A DNA stretch of 54,336 bases from an uncultured Clostridia bacterium. Lineage in GTDB: Bacteria; Bacillota; Clostridia; TANB77; CAG-508. Made by a program: the position numbers and the translations under genes. Below the pieces are notes generated by a model. It did not search any database. It was not told where the DNA came from and saw only the letters and a program-made list of their open reading frames with translations. The DNA is taken from NCBI GenBank assembly GCA_944392445.1, contig CALXWT010000004.1, forward strand, positions 1 through 54,336. The letters are read 5' to 3'. Of this stretch, positions 36,627 to 43,926 are shown in pieces; the first letter of the stretch is position 1; the number at the start of each line of letters is the position of its first letter.

Positions 36627-37400
36627 TCAATCTTTATCTTTTTCTCTTGCCACTACTGCAAATCTCCCGTCTTCTGTATGGTATGAACAAGTAGATAATG
36701 TAATTAGCCTATCACCATATTTAGCTGTTTTTCCTGTATCATATACAGATGCATCTTTTGTATCTTTCACAAATTCATTATATTCTTCTTCGTTTTCTGC
36801 ATTTACAAAATAATAATATCTAAATACATTTTTCTCCGATTTATAATATACCCTTGAATAAAATGCTGATATAATTTCAAATTCTAAGTCCTCGGTTGCA
36901 GTTGTAAATCTAATGATTGAATGTTCTTCATAGTAACTTTCTTTGCTGTAGTTTAGCAAATCGTGGAACATTGAACCGTTTTGCAAATTGTGTCCATAAA
37001 TTAGCAAGTTAGTACTGGGCTTTTTCCAGTCATATTCTTTGTCCAAAAAAATAGAGCCATAAGTATTTTTTTCTTTATTATAGTTATGTGTCATATAATA
37101 ACTATTGTCATCTCCTTGTAGTACAGGATAATTTATATTTGTTCCTTCTATTTCTACCCAGCCTACTATGTCTGAATTTTTTTGTTGCAGTTTTTCTACC
37201 TGTAGCATTCTTTCGTTTTTTTCTTCTGTGATTTGGCTTTCTTCCACTTCTATTGTGTTTAATATTTTGCTTTCTTCTTTTATTTCTGATTTGTCCTTAA
37301 ATTTTCTTACTATATATATTATTGCTAGTACAATTATAATACTAAAAAGAATTATAATAAAACAATGTTTTAAGTTTAACATTTTAGAGCGTTCTTCCAT
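36627..37400 (-). CDS. srtB: class B sortase
   Basis: 257 residues from the ATG at 37400 (GAAAGGAT upstream); an in-frame GTG at 37436 is the alternative. A membrane helix near residues 10-30 (CFIIILFSIIIVLAIIYIV) anchors it, and the catalytic domain faces outside. Catalytic residues: His in IYGHNLQNGSMF, Cys in LITLSTCSYHTEDGRF and Arg in GRFAVVAREK. The pattern STCSYHTEDGRF and length match class B. Sortases join surface proteins with an NPQTN- or similar signal to peptidoglycan. No substrate gene is adjacent in this window. Its upstream end lies near the tRNA operon. Confidence 0.93.
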   Translation of the reverse strand: MEERSKMLNLKHCFIIILFSIIIVLAIIYIVRKFKDKSEIKEESKILNTIEVEESQITEEKNERMLQVEKLQQKNSDIVGWVEIEGTNINYPVLQGDDNSYYMTHNYNKEKNTYGSIFLDKEYDWKKPSTNLLIYGHNLQNGSMFHDLLNYSKESYYEEHSIIRFTTATEDLEFEIISAFYSRVYYKSEKNVFRYYYFVNAENEEEYNEFVKDTKDASVYDTGKTAKYGDRLITLSTCSYHTEDGRFAVVAREKDKD

Positions 37401-37489
37401 ATAATTTTGTATCCTTTCAAGATACATTTTGTCCACAAGTTTAATAATTATGTATTAAAATATATTTTTAATTTTTTTTCAAAAATGTA

Positions 37490-37518
37490 TTGACAAAGGT
37501 AGAAAAATTTAGTATACT
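37490..37518 (+). promoter_or_regulatory. promoter of the tRNA operon
   Basis: TTGACA 37490-37495, 17-bp spacer, TATACT 37513-37518. This is a strong sigma-A promoter placed 18 bases before tRNA-Val. Confidence 0.9.
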
Positions 37519-37536
37519 AAACTGGTCGAAGGAAAT

Positions 37537-37612
37537 GGGCGCATAGCTCAGCTGGGAGAGCATCTGCCTTACAAGCAGGAGGTCATAGGTTCGAGCCCTA
37601 TTGCGCCCACCA
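37537..37612 (+). tRNA. tRNA-Val (anticodon TAC)
   Basis: 76 bases with acceptor stem GGGCGCA / TGCGCCC, an intact D arm, anticodon loop CTTACAA, T arm with GGTTCGAGCCC and an encoded CCA. First of three tRNA genes in one transcript. Confidence 0.97.
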
Positions 37613-37636
37613 TTTTTTTACTTTAATTTCCTATAC

Positions 37637-37713
37637 GGCCCGGTAGTTCAGTTGGTTAGAACGCTAGCCTGTCACGCTAGAGGTCGACGGTTCGAGCCCG
37701 TTCCGGGTCGCCA
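37637..37713 (+). tRNA. tRNA-Asp (anticodon GTC)
   Basis: 77 bases with acceptor GGCCCGG / CCGGGTC, anticodon loop CTGTCAC and an encoded CCA. All four arms pair normally. Confidence 0.97.
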
Positions 37714-37733
37714 TTTTTTTGAATATATCATTT

Positions 37734-37809
37734 GGCTTGATAGCTCAGTTGGTAGAGCAAGGGACTGAAAATCCCTGTGTCAGTGGTTCGATTCCACTTC
37801 AAGCCACCA
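37734..37809 (+). tRNA. tRNA-Phe (anticodon GAA), attachment site of the provirus
   Basis: 76 bases with acceptor GGCTTGA / TCAAGCC, anticodon loop ACTGAAAA and an encoded CCA. From 37764 onward its sequence is repeated at 45275-45320 as part of the att core, so integration left an intact tRNA here. Confidence 0.97.
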
Positions 37810-37823
37810 AAAAAAGTACCTAA
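37764..37823 (+). repeat. attL, 60-bp core within tRNA-Phe and its terminator
   Basis: Identical to 45275-45334 over 60 bases. It begins at the tRNA-Phe anticodon loop and runs past the CCA into the left arm of the terminator. The integrase gene begins 8 bases further on. Confidence 0.95.
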
Positions 37824-37842
37824 AACAGGTACTATTTTTTTG
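37815..37842 (+). terminator. terminator of the tRNA operon, right arm supplied by the provirus
   Basis: AGTACCT 37815-37821 pairs with AGGTACT 37827-37833, followed by a T-tract. The right arm and T-tract are also the last codons of the integrase gene on the opposite strand. attR holds an equivalent terminator at 45326-45355. Confidence 0.85.
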
Positions 37843-38716
37843 TTAAAAAATAAGGTATATTTGTTAATGGAGAATATTTAGAACTCATAGCAATTAAAAC
37901 CTGATTAGCTATATGTACATATATTTCAGTCATATATAAAGTTTCGTGACCTAAAATAGTTTGCAACGATAAAGGGTCTCCACCATTTATGAGAAACCAG
38001 GTAGCAAAGCTATGACGCAAATAATGTGGGTATAATGTGGAAAAATGTAAAGCATCTCTCAAGTTTAATAGTAATCTTCTAATAGCAGATGTAGTGAGTT
38101 GTATACCAGCTATATTGACAGCAAGAAAATCATAAACCTGTGGAAACTTTAAATAATTTTTAAAATAATACAAAGTAACATCAGAAAGAGGAACAATGCG
38201 TTCCTTATTACCCTTGCCATGTACTTTAATAGATTTTAAATCAATATTAATATCACCTTTTCTTAAGTTAATTACTTCAGATACTCGTAATCCACAATCA
38301 AGCATTAAACTTATCAAAAACAAATTTCTAGCACCATAAAATTCATTCTCATTATAGTATGAATATAATTCTTCTATTTGCTCCTGTGATAATATAACAA
38401 TAGTTTTCTTACCACATTTAAAATTTTCAAGTTCAGAAACAATATCCTTACTAATTAATTTTTTATTATATAAAAAATTTAAGAAAACTCGAACAGCAAT
38501 CAAAGAAGTTTTTACAGTAGCATCAGAAATATTTTTTGAAAGTAAATACAAAGTATATTGTTCATAATCAGAAGCTTTAATTTTTCTAACATTTTTATCT
38601 TTTACAAAAGTTATAAAATAACCAATTCTTTTTTTATAATATTCTATTGTTTCTAAAGAATTATGTTTTAATTTTTGATAATACAAGAATTTATCTAAAG
38701 CTTTATTACATCTCAT
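37832..38716 (-). CDS. provirus tyrosine integrase (XerC/D-like)
   Basis: 294 residues. N-terminal SAM-like core-binding domain (about 1-100), then the catalytic domain with Arg in CGLRVSEVINL, Lys in GKGNKERIVPL, HxxR in PHYLRHSFAT, His in LGHETLYM and the nucleophile Tyr in TEIYVHIA. It joins the phage att site to the tRNA-Phe site, and XerC/D-like proteins may also act on phage dimers. It starts directly after the replication gene stop (38717/38716 touch), so it is coupled to the lytic operon and not to the repressor. Its 3' end reaches attL, the usual place for an integrase gene. Confidence 0.95.
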   Translation of the reverse strand: MRCNKALDKFLYYQKLKHNSLETIEYYKKRIGYFITFVKDKNVRKIKASDYEQYTLYLLSKNISDATVKTSLIAVRVFLNFLYNKKLISKDIVSELENFKCGKKTIVILSQEQIEELYSYYNENEFYGARNLFLISLMLDCGLRVSEVINLRKGDINIDLKSIKVHGKGNKERIVPLSDVTLYYFKNYLKFPQVYDFLAVNIAGIQLTTSAIRRLLLNLRDALHFSTLYPHYLRHSFATWFLINGGDPLSLQTILGHETLYMTEIYVHIANQVLIAMSSKYSPLTNIPYFLTKK

Positions 38717-39754
38717 TTATACAACCTCTTTCCAAGAGAATGGGTCAAAATCAATTAAACATTCATCTAAATCAATATCAATTTTTTGTGAAAAATCTAT
38801 ATTAGCTGATTTTAAATCAGCAATATTTCTATAATATACACTTTTTTTAGTTCTTTTTCTTACAATATCAAGACCATCTATAATTATACTTAAATAAAAA
38901 TTATATAATCTACTAGCTTTTAAATTACCATATAAATCATTTAATCTTTTTTCTACTTTTTCTTTAGAACGTACCTTTTTTAAATCATTATCAAATATTT
39001 TTAACAACTTCATAAATTCATCACACCAAATCTTTTTTAAATCTTTATAACTAACATTTCTAACTCTAACATATTTATTATCATAAATACTTACAAGCTT
39101 TTTCTTTTTAATTTCGACTTCAAATCTAATAAAACCCTCTATAGTCTTTAAATAATTTATAATATCAAAATTACTATTCTTAAAATTTTTTAAATCGTGC
39201 TTTTTGAACTCCTGATATTTATTATAAATTTTAAGAGTAGTAGAAGAGCCACTATAATAAATACCAGTACCTCCAAAATCTCCATAGTTACGAAGAGTTC
39301 TACGAGGATAATCGCAACTATGTAAATTATTCAAGTAATTTATAACATTTTTTTGAGTAGATAAATCAAAACAAATTGCAATATCTACACGTTGTAAAAA
39401 CCAGTGTTTAATAGAAGGAAGAACAATATTATATGAATTTTCTACAAAACTAATAAGTTTAGAACAAACTTCATATAAATTATAAAAACCGTTATGAGAA
39501 TTATAACCTTGTATAATTTTGTGTAAACTTCCCTCTATCTCAATAAAGTATTGATTAACAAATCCATACTTAGCACCATTATCTACTCGAACAGATAATG
39601 AAGAGTCATAAGAACCTTGTAGGTGGTCATTAACTATATTATAATAAATCTCACCAGTAGAATTATGATAACTAGTTTTCACAATACTATTACTTTTTAC
39701 TTTTTCATATAATACTTTATCAATCATTGTATATATTTTAACTGTATCTATCAT
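38717..39754 (-). CDS. rolling-circle replication initiator, phage gene II/X family
   Basis: 345 residues from the ATG at 39754 (MIDTVKIYTMI, a normal start of the family; AAGAGTG upstream), with a second candidate at 39772. The frame extends further up to 39859, but that stretch contains two hairpins (39791-39806 and 39810-39835) and overlaps the small gene before it. Family blocks are QRVDIAICFDL and GIYYSGSSTTLKIYNKYQEF, characteristic of phage and plasmid gene II/X proteins. It nicks the plus origin and starts rolling-circle replication. Tyr residues near the C-terminal half may be the nicking residue, but I cannot fix which. Confidence 0.88.
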   Translation of the reverse strand: MIDTVKIYTMIDKVLYEKVKSNSIVKTSYHNSTGEIYYNIVNDHLQGSYDSSLSVRVDNGAKYGFVNQYFIEIEGSLHKIIQGYNSHNGFYNLYEVCSKLISFVENSYNIVLPSIKHWFLQRVDIAICFDLSTQKNVINYLNNLHSCDYPRRTLRNYGDFGGTGIYYSGSSTTLKIYNKYQEFKKHDLKNFKNSNFDIINYLKTIEGFIRFEVEIKKKKLVSIYDNKYVRVRNVSYKDLKKIWCDEFMKLLKIFDNDLKKVRSKEKVEKRLNDLYGNLKASRLYNFYLSIIIDGLDIVRKRTKKSVYYRNIADLKSANIDFSQKIDIDLDECLIDFDPFSWKEVV

Positions 39755-39790
39755 ATATAACACTCTTTTCATTGCCTTTTTGTATAATTT

Positions 39791-39835
39791 GTCCCAAAAT
39801 CGGGACTCTCGGAGGGTGTTACTAAGAACCCTCCG
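39791..39835 (-). promoter_or_regulatory. tandem hairpins in the leader of the replication gene
   Basis: GTCCC 39791-39795 pairs with GGGAC 39802-39806, and CGGAGGGT 39810-39817 pairs with ACCCTCCG 39828-39835. The second overlaps the stop region of the 44-residue gene. They could dampen translation of the replication protein, or be part of the origin. Confidence 0.6.
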
Positions 39836-39956
39836 TATCTCCATTGAGATAACTATCAATTAAAAAATCCTGATATAATTCCTTTCGATTATTATAATTT
39901 GAATGATAAATAATATAATCTTCAAGATATTTTACATATTTTAATAAAACTTCCAT
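39822..39956 (-). CDS. small provirus protein, 44 residues
   Basis: Starts at the ATG at 39956 with AAAGGGG six bases upstream. The sequence (MEVLLKYVKYLEDYIIYHS, ending in a Asp/Gly/Ser tail) has amphipathic, Tyr-rich character and no membrane segment. It lies between the origin region and the replication gene, where filamentous phages often have small control proteins such as a gX-like or gV-like partner. I do not recognise a family. It is supported by its ribosome site and position rather than homology. Confidence 0.55.
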   Translation of the reverse strand: MEVLLKYVKYLEDYIIYHSNYNNRKELYQDFLIDSYLNGDTEGS

Positions 39957-39979
39957 AAATGACCCCTTTCTTTTTGGTA

Positions 39980-40145
39980 GTGGAGTTGATAGTCCTACTC
40001 GGACTATGTCCTCGCCTTTACCTAACCCCATCAACTCCACAAAGAGAGAAGCTTTGGAGTAACACTCAAGCGCCGTTTAGGCTGTTAACTCCCTACGGGC
40101 TACCCACGCCCTCAAAATTGTGCTAACGCTACAATTTTTGAGGGC
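39980..40145 (-). other. candidate origin of replication and packaging region of the provirus
   Basis: The only long non-coding stretch of the structural half, GC-richer than its surroundings. It holds a cruciform (GTGGAGTTGAT 39980-39990 with ATCAACTCCAC 40030-40040, plus inner AGTCC/GGACT 39991-40005) and a 38-base hairpin (GCCCTCAAAATTGT 40108-40121 with ACAATTTTTGAGGGC 40131-40145). Between them lies ACACTCAAGCGCCGTTTAGG (40062-40081), which recurs at 44231. Filamentous phages place the plus origin, minus origin and packaging signal in such a region. Roles here are inferred. Confidence 0.6.
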
Positions 40146-40177
40146 TATGTGCTCACGCACGTTCACTAAACAAAATT

Positions 40178-40483
40178 TCATTTTATATTAATAAATGGCA
40201 ATTTCTTTAAAAACCAAAATACAAAACCATAAATATATTTAAAATTATAAAGTATAATTATTAAAGGTACTAAAAATTTTAATGTACTAGGTCTAACAAA
40301 AAATCCCAATAAGCTTAAATTTTCAAAAATTAAATCTAAAAAACTATAAATACTACTACTTAAAGTAGAAGGAAACTGAGGAAGAGAAATCCAACCAAAC
40401 AAAAAATCAATTAAATAATACAATCCGTTTAAAAGAGAATTCAATAAACTCCCCCAATCAAAATTAATAAGACCATCAAGCAT
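40178..40483 (-). CDS. pVI-like minor coat or assembly membrane protein
   Basis: 101 residues, strongly hydrophobic, with three likely membrane stretches (LLNSLLNGLYYLIDFLFGWI, IYSFLDLIFENLSLLGFFV, FLVPLIIILYNFKYIYGFVF) and a basic end. The position directly after the pIII-like gene, with a TAATG overlap of stop and start at 40481-40485, is that of gene VI in filamentous phages, whose protein caps the virion end together with pIII. No sequence motif proves it, and the assignment rests on position, size and hydrophobicity. Confidence 0.7.
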   Translation of the reverse strand: MLDGLINFDWGSLLNSLLNGLYYLIDFLFGWISLPQFPSTLSSSIYSFLDLIFENLSLLGFFVRPSTLKFLVPLIIILYNFKYIYGFVFWFLKKLPFINIK

Positions 40484-41487
40484 TATTTAAAAACCTCCTC
40501 ATAAACTTTGTAGCAAAGATTAACAAATAAAAAAATTAATATAACATCAACAATAATAAAATAAATATTGTGAATAGTATTAACAATATCAATATTAAGA
40601 ATAGAATTAAAATTAAAATCAACACCATTAAAAAAAACAGTACCATCTAAGGGAGATTTTAATTCTGGTATAGTCAAAATAGGTTCATCATAATCTATAC
40701 TTGAAACTTCACTCATAAAATAATAAATGAGTTCAAAAGGATAAGTCAAAAAGCCAAAATGAAGTTTAGACCACGCAACCATTTTTGATGTAAAAATATC
40801 TATATTATCAATATTATCAGAAATAAACTGATTAATATCAACATCAATACTAGCAGTAGTATATTTATCAAGCTCAATATTATAAAATCTAAAATAATAA
40901 GTACCAGACATGACAACATCTTGATAAAAATAATAGATATCAATAGTAGAAGAACCTAAATCTTCAGATGTTTCACCTTCAGACCTACCACCACCAGACC
41001 AGCCACCACTAGGTCGTCCTAAATCTTCAATACGTCCACCACCAGACCAACCACCAGTATAATGTCCAGTAGTAAAAGTAAGAGTAGATTGGTAAGTATT
41101 ATATATTTGTTCAAAAGTCTCACCATCAGAAGAAAAATAACATTGAAGCATTATGTATTCATTAAAAATAAAAGGCTGTGTGCGTATTCTAACTGTAGTA
41201 GCATCAATATACTCTAGAAAAAGAACAGGAGTAGGGTCAAATTCTCCATTCTCATTATAATTATTATAAAAAACATCATCACCATACTGATTATCAATAC
41301 CTTTATTGGTTACATTAAAAGTTTGATAAGTAATTTCTTCAGTAGTAAGATTTTCAATTTTAAAAATATATGTACCATTAATTACAATTTCGAATTGTAA
41401 TTGAGTATAATTTTTTTGATTTTCCTCATCAGTTCCTTTTACAGAATACATAGTATATTCATAAGGACTATCTAAACCGATATGCAA
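40483..41487 (-). CDS. C-terminal part of a pIII-like adsorption protein (frame-shifted)
   Basis: The frame gives up to 334 residues from a TTG at 41487 that has no ribosome site; the frame is open further upstream to about 41506. It has no signal peptide. It contains beta-rich Asn/Thr domains, then a linker with duplicated GGWSGGGR blocks around residues 150-175 (glycine-rich linkers mark pIII), a domain, and one membrane helix at the C-terminus (IYFIIVDVILIFLFVNLCYKVY). Removing one A in the run of six at the 41468-41510 junction joins it to the signal-peptide half at 41468-42352. The pair is most simply read as one protein of about 630 residues that binds the host receptor. Confidence 0.7.
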   Translation of the reverse strand: MHIGLDSPYEYTMYSVKGTDEENQKNYTQLQFEIVINGTYIFKIENLTTEEITYQTFNVTNKGIDNQYGDDVFYNNYNENGEFDPTPVLFLEYIDATTVRIRTQPFIFNEYIMLQCYFSSDGETFEQIYNTYQSTLTFTTGHYTGGWSGGGRIEDLGRPSGGWSGGGRSEGETSEDLGSSTIDIYYFYQDVVMSGTYYFRFYNIELDKYTTASIDVDINQFISDNIDNIDIFTSKMVAWSKLHFGFLTYPFELIYYFMSEVSSIDYDEPILTIPELKSPLDGTVFFNGVDFNFNSILNIDIVNTIHNIYFIIVDVILIFLFVNLCYKVYEEVFK

Positions 41488-42352
41488 TTTCGATATTGTA
41501 ATTTTTTAAAAAATCTTGAGATGCATCATAATCACCTTCATAATAATATCTATTAGATAATACATAAAGAGGCTCTGTAGTTTGTTCTTCTGTAGATAAA
41601 TATAAATTTAAAGAACCAAAATCTTCATCAATTTCGGTACAATTAATAGTAAATGTATATTCTTCATCTTTTTCACTATCAACAATATTAATAGTATAAG
41701 TTCCATTCTCATAAATATCATAATAATAAACAAATTGTGTTTCATCAACATCATAATATTCCCAATTCAAACTATATACATTATCATTAGAATCCGTAAT
41801 TGTTGCAGTAATAAAACTAAATCTATCATAAGAAATAGAATTTGAACTTACTATCTGATAAAGATTTTGTTCCTCAATAAAATTTAAATCAAATCTAAAA
41901 GAGCCATTAAAGAAAATACTACCGTCTTCATTATAAATATTAATATCCGAATAAACCGTATTATAAATATTATTTCTTAAATTCATTCCTTGTATACCAT
42001 TTGGAATCATAGTTCTATTATATGTATAAGACCAATTAACCACTGTTGTAGTTTGAGGACTAGATAAATCATAATATGTAATATTTTCATTAGTAATATT
42101 TTTGAAATTAATAATAGAATCACCATCAAAAGTAGCCTCTACAGTATTTTTTGGAAAAGCAAAAGCACGAATCCAATTATCACCACTAACACCACGCCTA
42201 ACATAAATATCAAAAGAAGACTCATCAAAAGGAAAACTCAAATCATAAGTTTCATCACCAGATTTAAATGTAAGAGCGTCACATTCATTAAAATTAATTA
42301 AAAAAATAATAAATATAAAAAATACTAAAGTAAAGAAAAACTTTTTTAACAT
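41468..42352 (-). CDS. N-terminal part of a pIII-like adsorption protein with signal peptide
   Basis: 294 residues from the ATG at 42352 (AAGGGG eight bases upstream). It starts with a signal peptide (KKFFFTLVFFIFIIFLINFNECDA) and then beta-rich repeats with YENGTYTINI, mirrored in the following frame by VINGTYIFKI. It has no membrane anchor, so alone it would be secreted. The frame ends at 41468, overlapping the next frame by 20 bases just after TTTTTT-AAAAAA. The downstream frame holds the missing linker and anchor. Either a shift by slippage or a disruptive indel is possible. Confidence 0.7.
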   Translation of the reverse strand: MLKKFFFTLVFFIFIIFLINFNECDALTFKSGDETYDLSFPFDESSFDIYVRRGVSGDNWIRAFAFPKNTVEATFDGDSIINFKNITNENITYYDLSSPQTTTVVNWSYTYNRTMIPNGIQGMNLRNNIYNTVYSDINIYNEDGSIFFNGSFRFDLNFIEEQNLYQIVSSNSISYDRFSFITATITDSNDNVYSLNWEYYDVDETQFVYYYDIYENGTYTINIVDSEKDEEYTFTINCTEIDEDFGSLNLYLSTEEQTTEPLYVLSNRYYYEGDYDASQDFLKNYNIEIAYRFR

Positions 42353-42356
42353 AAAA

Positions 42357-42530
42357 CTACCCCTTTTTAAAAGTAATTTTTAAATAATTAAAAAGAAAGA
42401 TTACTACTAAAATAAGCAATAAAACTTGCATTAACAAATATATTTTATTAAAAGTATTTGTTAAATCTAATGTATTATCAACAACTATTTCATTAACTTC
42501 ATTTAAAGTTTCATCTAAAATATCATTCAT
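42357..42530 (-). CDS. small single-span membrane protein of the provirus, 57 residues
   Basis: Starts at the ATG at 42530 with AAAGGAG upstream that overlaps the stop region of the preceding 48-residue gene. An acidic N-terminus (MNDILDETLNEVNEIVVDN) is followed by one helix (LLMQVLLLILVVIFLFNYL) and a basic end, KITFKKG. This negative-hydrophobic-positive pattern is that of minor coat proteins pVII and pIX, or of a coat-like protein. It is too short for common gene callers. The stop is only four bases before the pIII-like start. Confidence 0.75.
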   Translation of the reverse strand: MNDILDETLNEVNEIVVDNTLDLTNTFNKIYLLMQVLLLILVVIFLFNYLKITFKKG

Positions 42531-42532
42531 AA

Positions 42533-42679
42533 TTAATCTCCTTTAAAATGTTTTGGAAAAGCAAGACTAAAAAAGAAAGTAATAAGAATATTAGCTAAAT
42601 ATAAAAATATAGCTATAGGCATAGCAGTTTTAATTAAGTCAATAAAAACATTAAAAACTTCAACATAATTTAATTCCAT
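42533..42679 (-). CDS. small single-span membrane protein of the provirus, 48 residues
   Basis: Starts at the ATG at 42679 with GGAGTATTAAT directly upstream, 12 bases after the Zot gene. It has a hydrophobic core (LIKTAMPIAIFLYLANILITFF) and a short basic tail ending in KHFKGD. Its stop overlaps the ribosome site of the next gene, a sign of coupling. Size and position fit a minor coat or assembly protein; the function is not proved. Confidence 0.72.
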   Translation of the reverse strand: MELNYVEVFNVFIDLIKTAMPIAIFLYLANILITFFFSLAFPKHFKGD

Positions 42680-42691
42680 ATTAATACTCCT

Positions 42692-43597
42692 TTACTTTAA
42701 AACTTCATTCTTTACAACAATATTATTTAAGTCATAAATATTATTTTGAGTAGTTCCTTTCCATTCTTTTCTATATCTCTTCATCTTTTTATAAGTATCA
42801 TAAGAATTATATAAATCAACAGAATGGAACCAGAAAACTCTTTTTACAGTGTTGAAACAAAGCTTTCCATTATCTTCATAAGCAGTCTCACCATCTACAA
42901 GTCTGTTATACTGTATAAATTTAAAGAAATTACGACAAATTACGACTTCTTTTATTTGTTCTCTAAGAGGTTTAGCCATTCTCATATAAACTTGTGATGT
43001 TCCTACAATATGTTTACGTTGCTTACGTTGTTGAGAAACTTCTACCATAACGTCAATTGGTATATTTTTACTTTCAAGAGAATTGAACTCAAGATGTATC
43101 TCATCAATTAAATAAAGAATACCTTCTTCGCCATTCTCAAGCTCTTTTAAACAGTTTATACCATTATACTCAATAACAATTCGACCAGAAAAGCCTATTA
43201 CTTCAAATTTTTCAATTTCAGCTTGTTGTTCTCCATCTAAATAAAAAGATTTTACTCTACGAACTAATTCATTACCTAAAAGTGTATAATATTCAACAAT
43301 ATGTTTTTCAATATTATTCTCTTTAACAGTAAAATCTTTATAGTAACAATTAATAGGATAATCACGTATTTCTACATTAGTACAAAAAATACAATTATAA
43401 TATTTGTCCAGGCATTTTTGAGAATACTGTACAGCAGAAAGTGTCTTCCCAGAACCTTGACTACCACAAAAAACCATAAGCCCATCAGGTACAAAATAAT
43501 TTGGGTGTTCTTTACCAAATTGAAGCCTATTTTTTATTACTTTAAAGAAATTGATAATATTTAAAGAACCTTTAAGTAATTCTGTATCAATAGCCAT
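42692..43597 (-). CDS. zot: Zot-type assembly ATPase (pI-like)
   Basis: 301 residues. Walker A is CGSQGSGKTLS near residue 45 and Walker B is ILYLIDEIHLEF near 160, the form usual for Zot/pI proteins. HIVGTSQVYMRMAKPLREQ further on matches the sensor region of the family. In filamentous phages pI uses ATP to drive virion extrusion through the inner membrane. No C-terminal membrane helix is evident, unlike many Gram-negative homologues. GGAAGGA lies before the start at 43597. It is the best single proof that this is an inovirus. Confidence 0.92.
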   Translation of the reverse strand: MAIDTELLKGSLNIINFFKVIKNRLQFGKEHPNYFVPDGLMVFCGSQGSGKTLSAVQYSQKCLDKYYNCIFCTNVEIRDYPINCYYKDFTVKENNIEKHIVEYYTLLGNELVRRVKSFYLDGEQQAEIEKFEVIGFSGRIVIEYNGINCLKELENGEEGILYLIDEIHLEFNSLESKNIPIDVMVEVSQQRKQRKHIVGTSQVYMRMAKPLREQIKEVVICRNFFKFIQYNRLVDGETAYEDNGKLCFNTVKRVFWFHSVDLYNSYDTYKKMKRYRKEWKGTTQNNIYDLNNIVVKNEVLK

Positions 43598-43609
43598 ATT
43601 TATTCCTTC

Positions 43610-43747
43610 CTATAAAAACATTTTTAAAATTAAATATATAGCTAAACCATAAAGAATAATTTTAAAAATATTTTTAATAAAATAACTTAATTTCATAAGA
43701 AATCTAAAAATTTTCTTTAATAATTTTTTTAAAACAAAAAAACTCAT
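43610..43747 (-). CDS. small basic membrane protein of the provirus, 45 residues
   Basis: Starts at the ATG at 43747 with GAGG about nine bases upstream. The N-terminal half is strongly basic (KKLLKKIFRFLMK), followed by a helix (IFKIILYGLAIYLILKMF). It ends 12 bases before the Zot gene. Possible roles are an assembly partner of Zot (pXI-like) or a minor coat protein. No family is recognised; support is the ribosome site, the hydrophobic pattern and tight packing with its neighbours. Confidence 0.6.
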   Translation of the reverse strand: MSFFVLKKLLKKIFRFLMKLSYFIKNIFKIILYGLAIYLILKMFL

Positions 43748-43774
43748 ATATTAAACCTCATAAAAGAGTGTCAG

Positions 43775-43839
43775 GGGGCACAATAGGATTCGAACCTATA
43801 TCACATTAATAAAAAGCTTTACCATTAAGCTATGTGCCC
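43775..43839 (-). ncRNA. tRNA-like element without a normal anticodon arm
   Basis: On the minus strand GGGCACA (43833-43839) pairs fully with TGTGCCC (43776-43782). A D-arm (GCTT/AAGC with AATGGTA) and a perfect T-arm (ATAGG-TTCGAAT-CCTAT) follow. Only 16 bases separate the D- and T-arms, instead of about 22, and they make no 5-bp anticodon stem, so it cannot be an ordinary decoding tRNA. No CCA is encoded. It lies between the coat-protein terminator and the next gene. Confidence 0.7.
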
Positions 43840-43864
43840 ATAACTAAAAATAAAATTTTTAGAG

Positions 43865-43920
43865 GTTTCCTAATCGGAAACGCCAAAAGGTAAGGGAAAA
43901 AGACAAAAAGCCTTTTTCCC
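43865..43920 (-). terminator. hairpins after the coat-protein gene
   Basis: GGGAAAAAG 43894-43902 pairs with CTTTTTCCC 43912-43920, and GTTTCC/GGAAAC (43865-43880) forms a second stem. Filamentous phages have a strong terminator after the coat gene, and this position fits. Confidence 0.65.
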
Positions 43921-43926
43921 ATATAA

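Noticed and set aside
39755..39859. Longer N-terminus for the replication protein
   Set aside because: The extra codons cover two hairpins and overlap the preceding small gene; the later ATG gives the typical family start.
43775..43839. Functional phage tRNA
   Set aside because: The anticodon arm is too short to form a stem and loop, so I report it as tRNA-like only.
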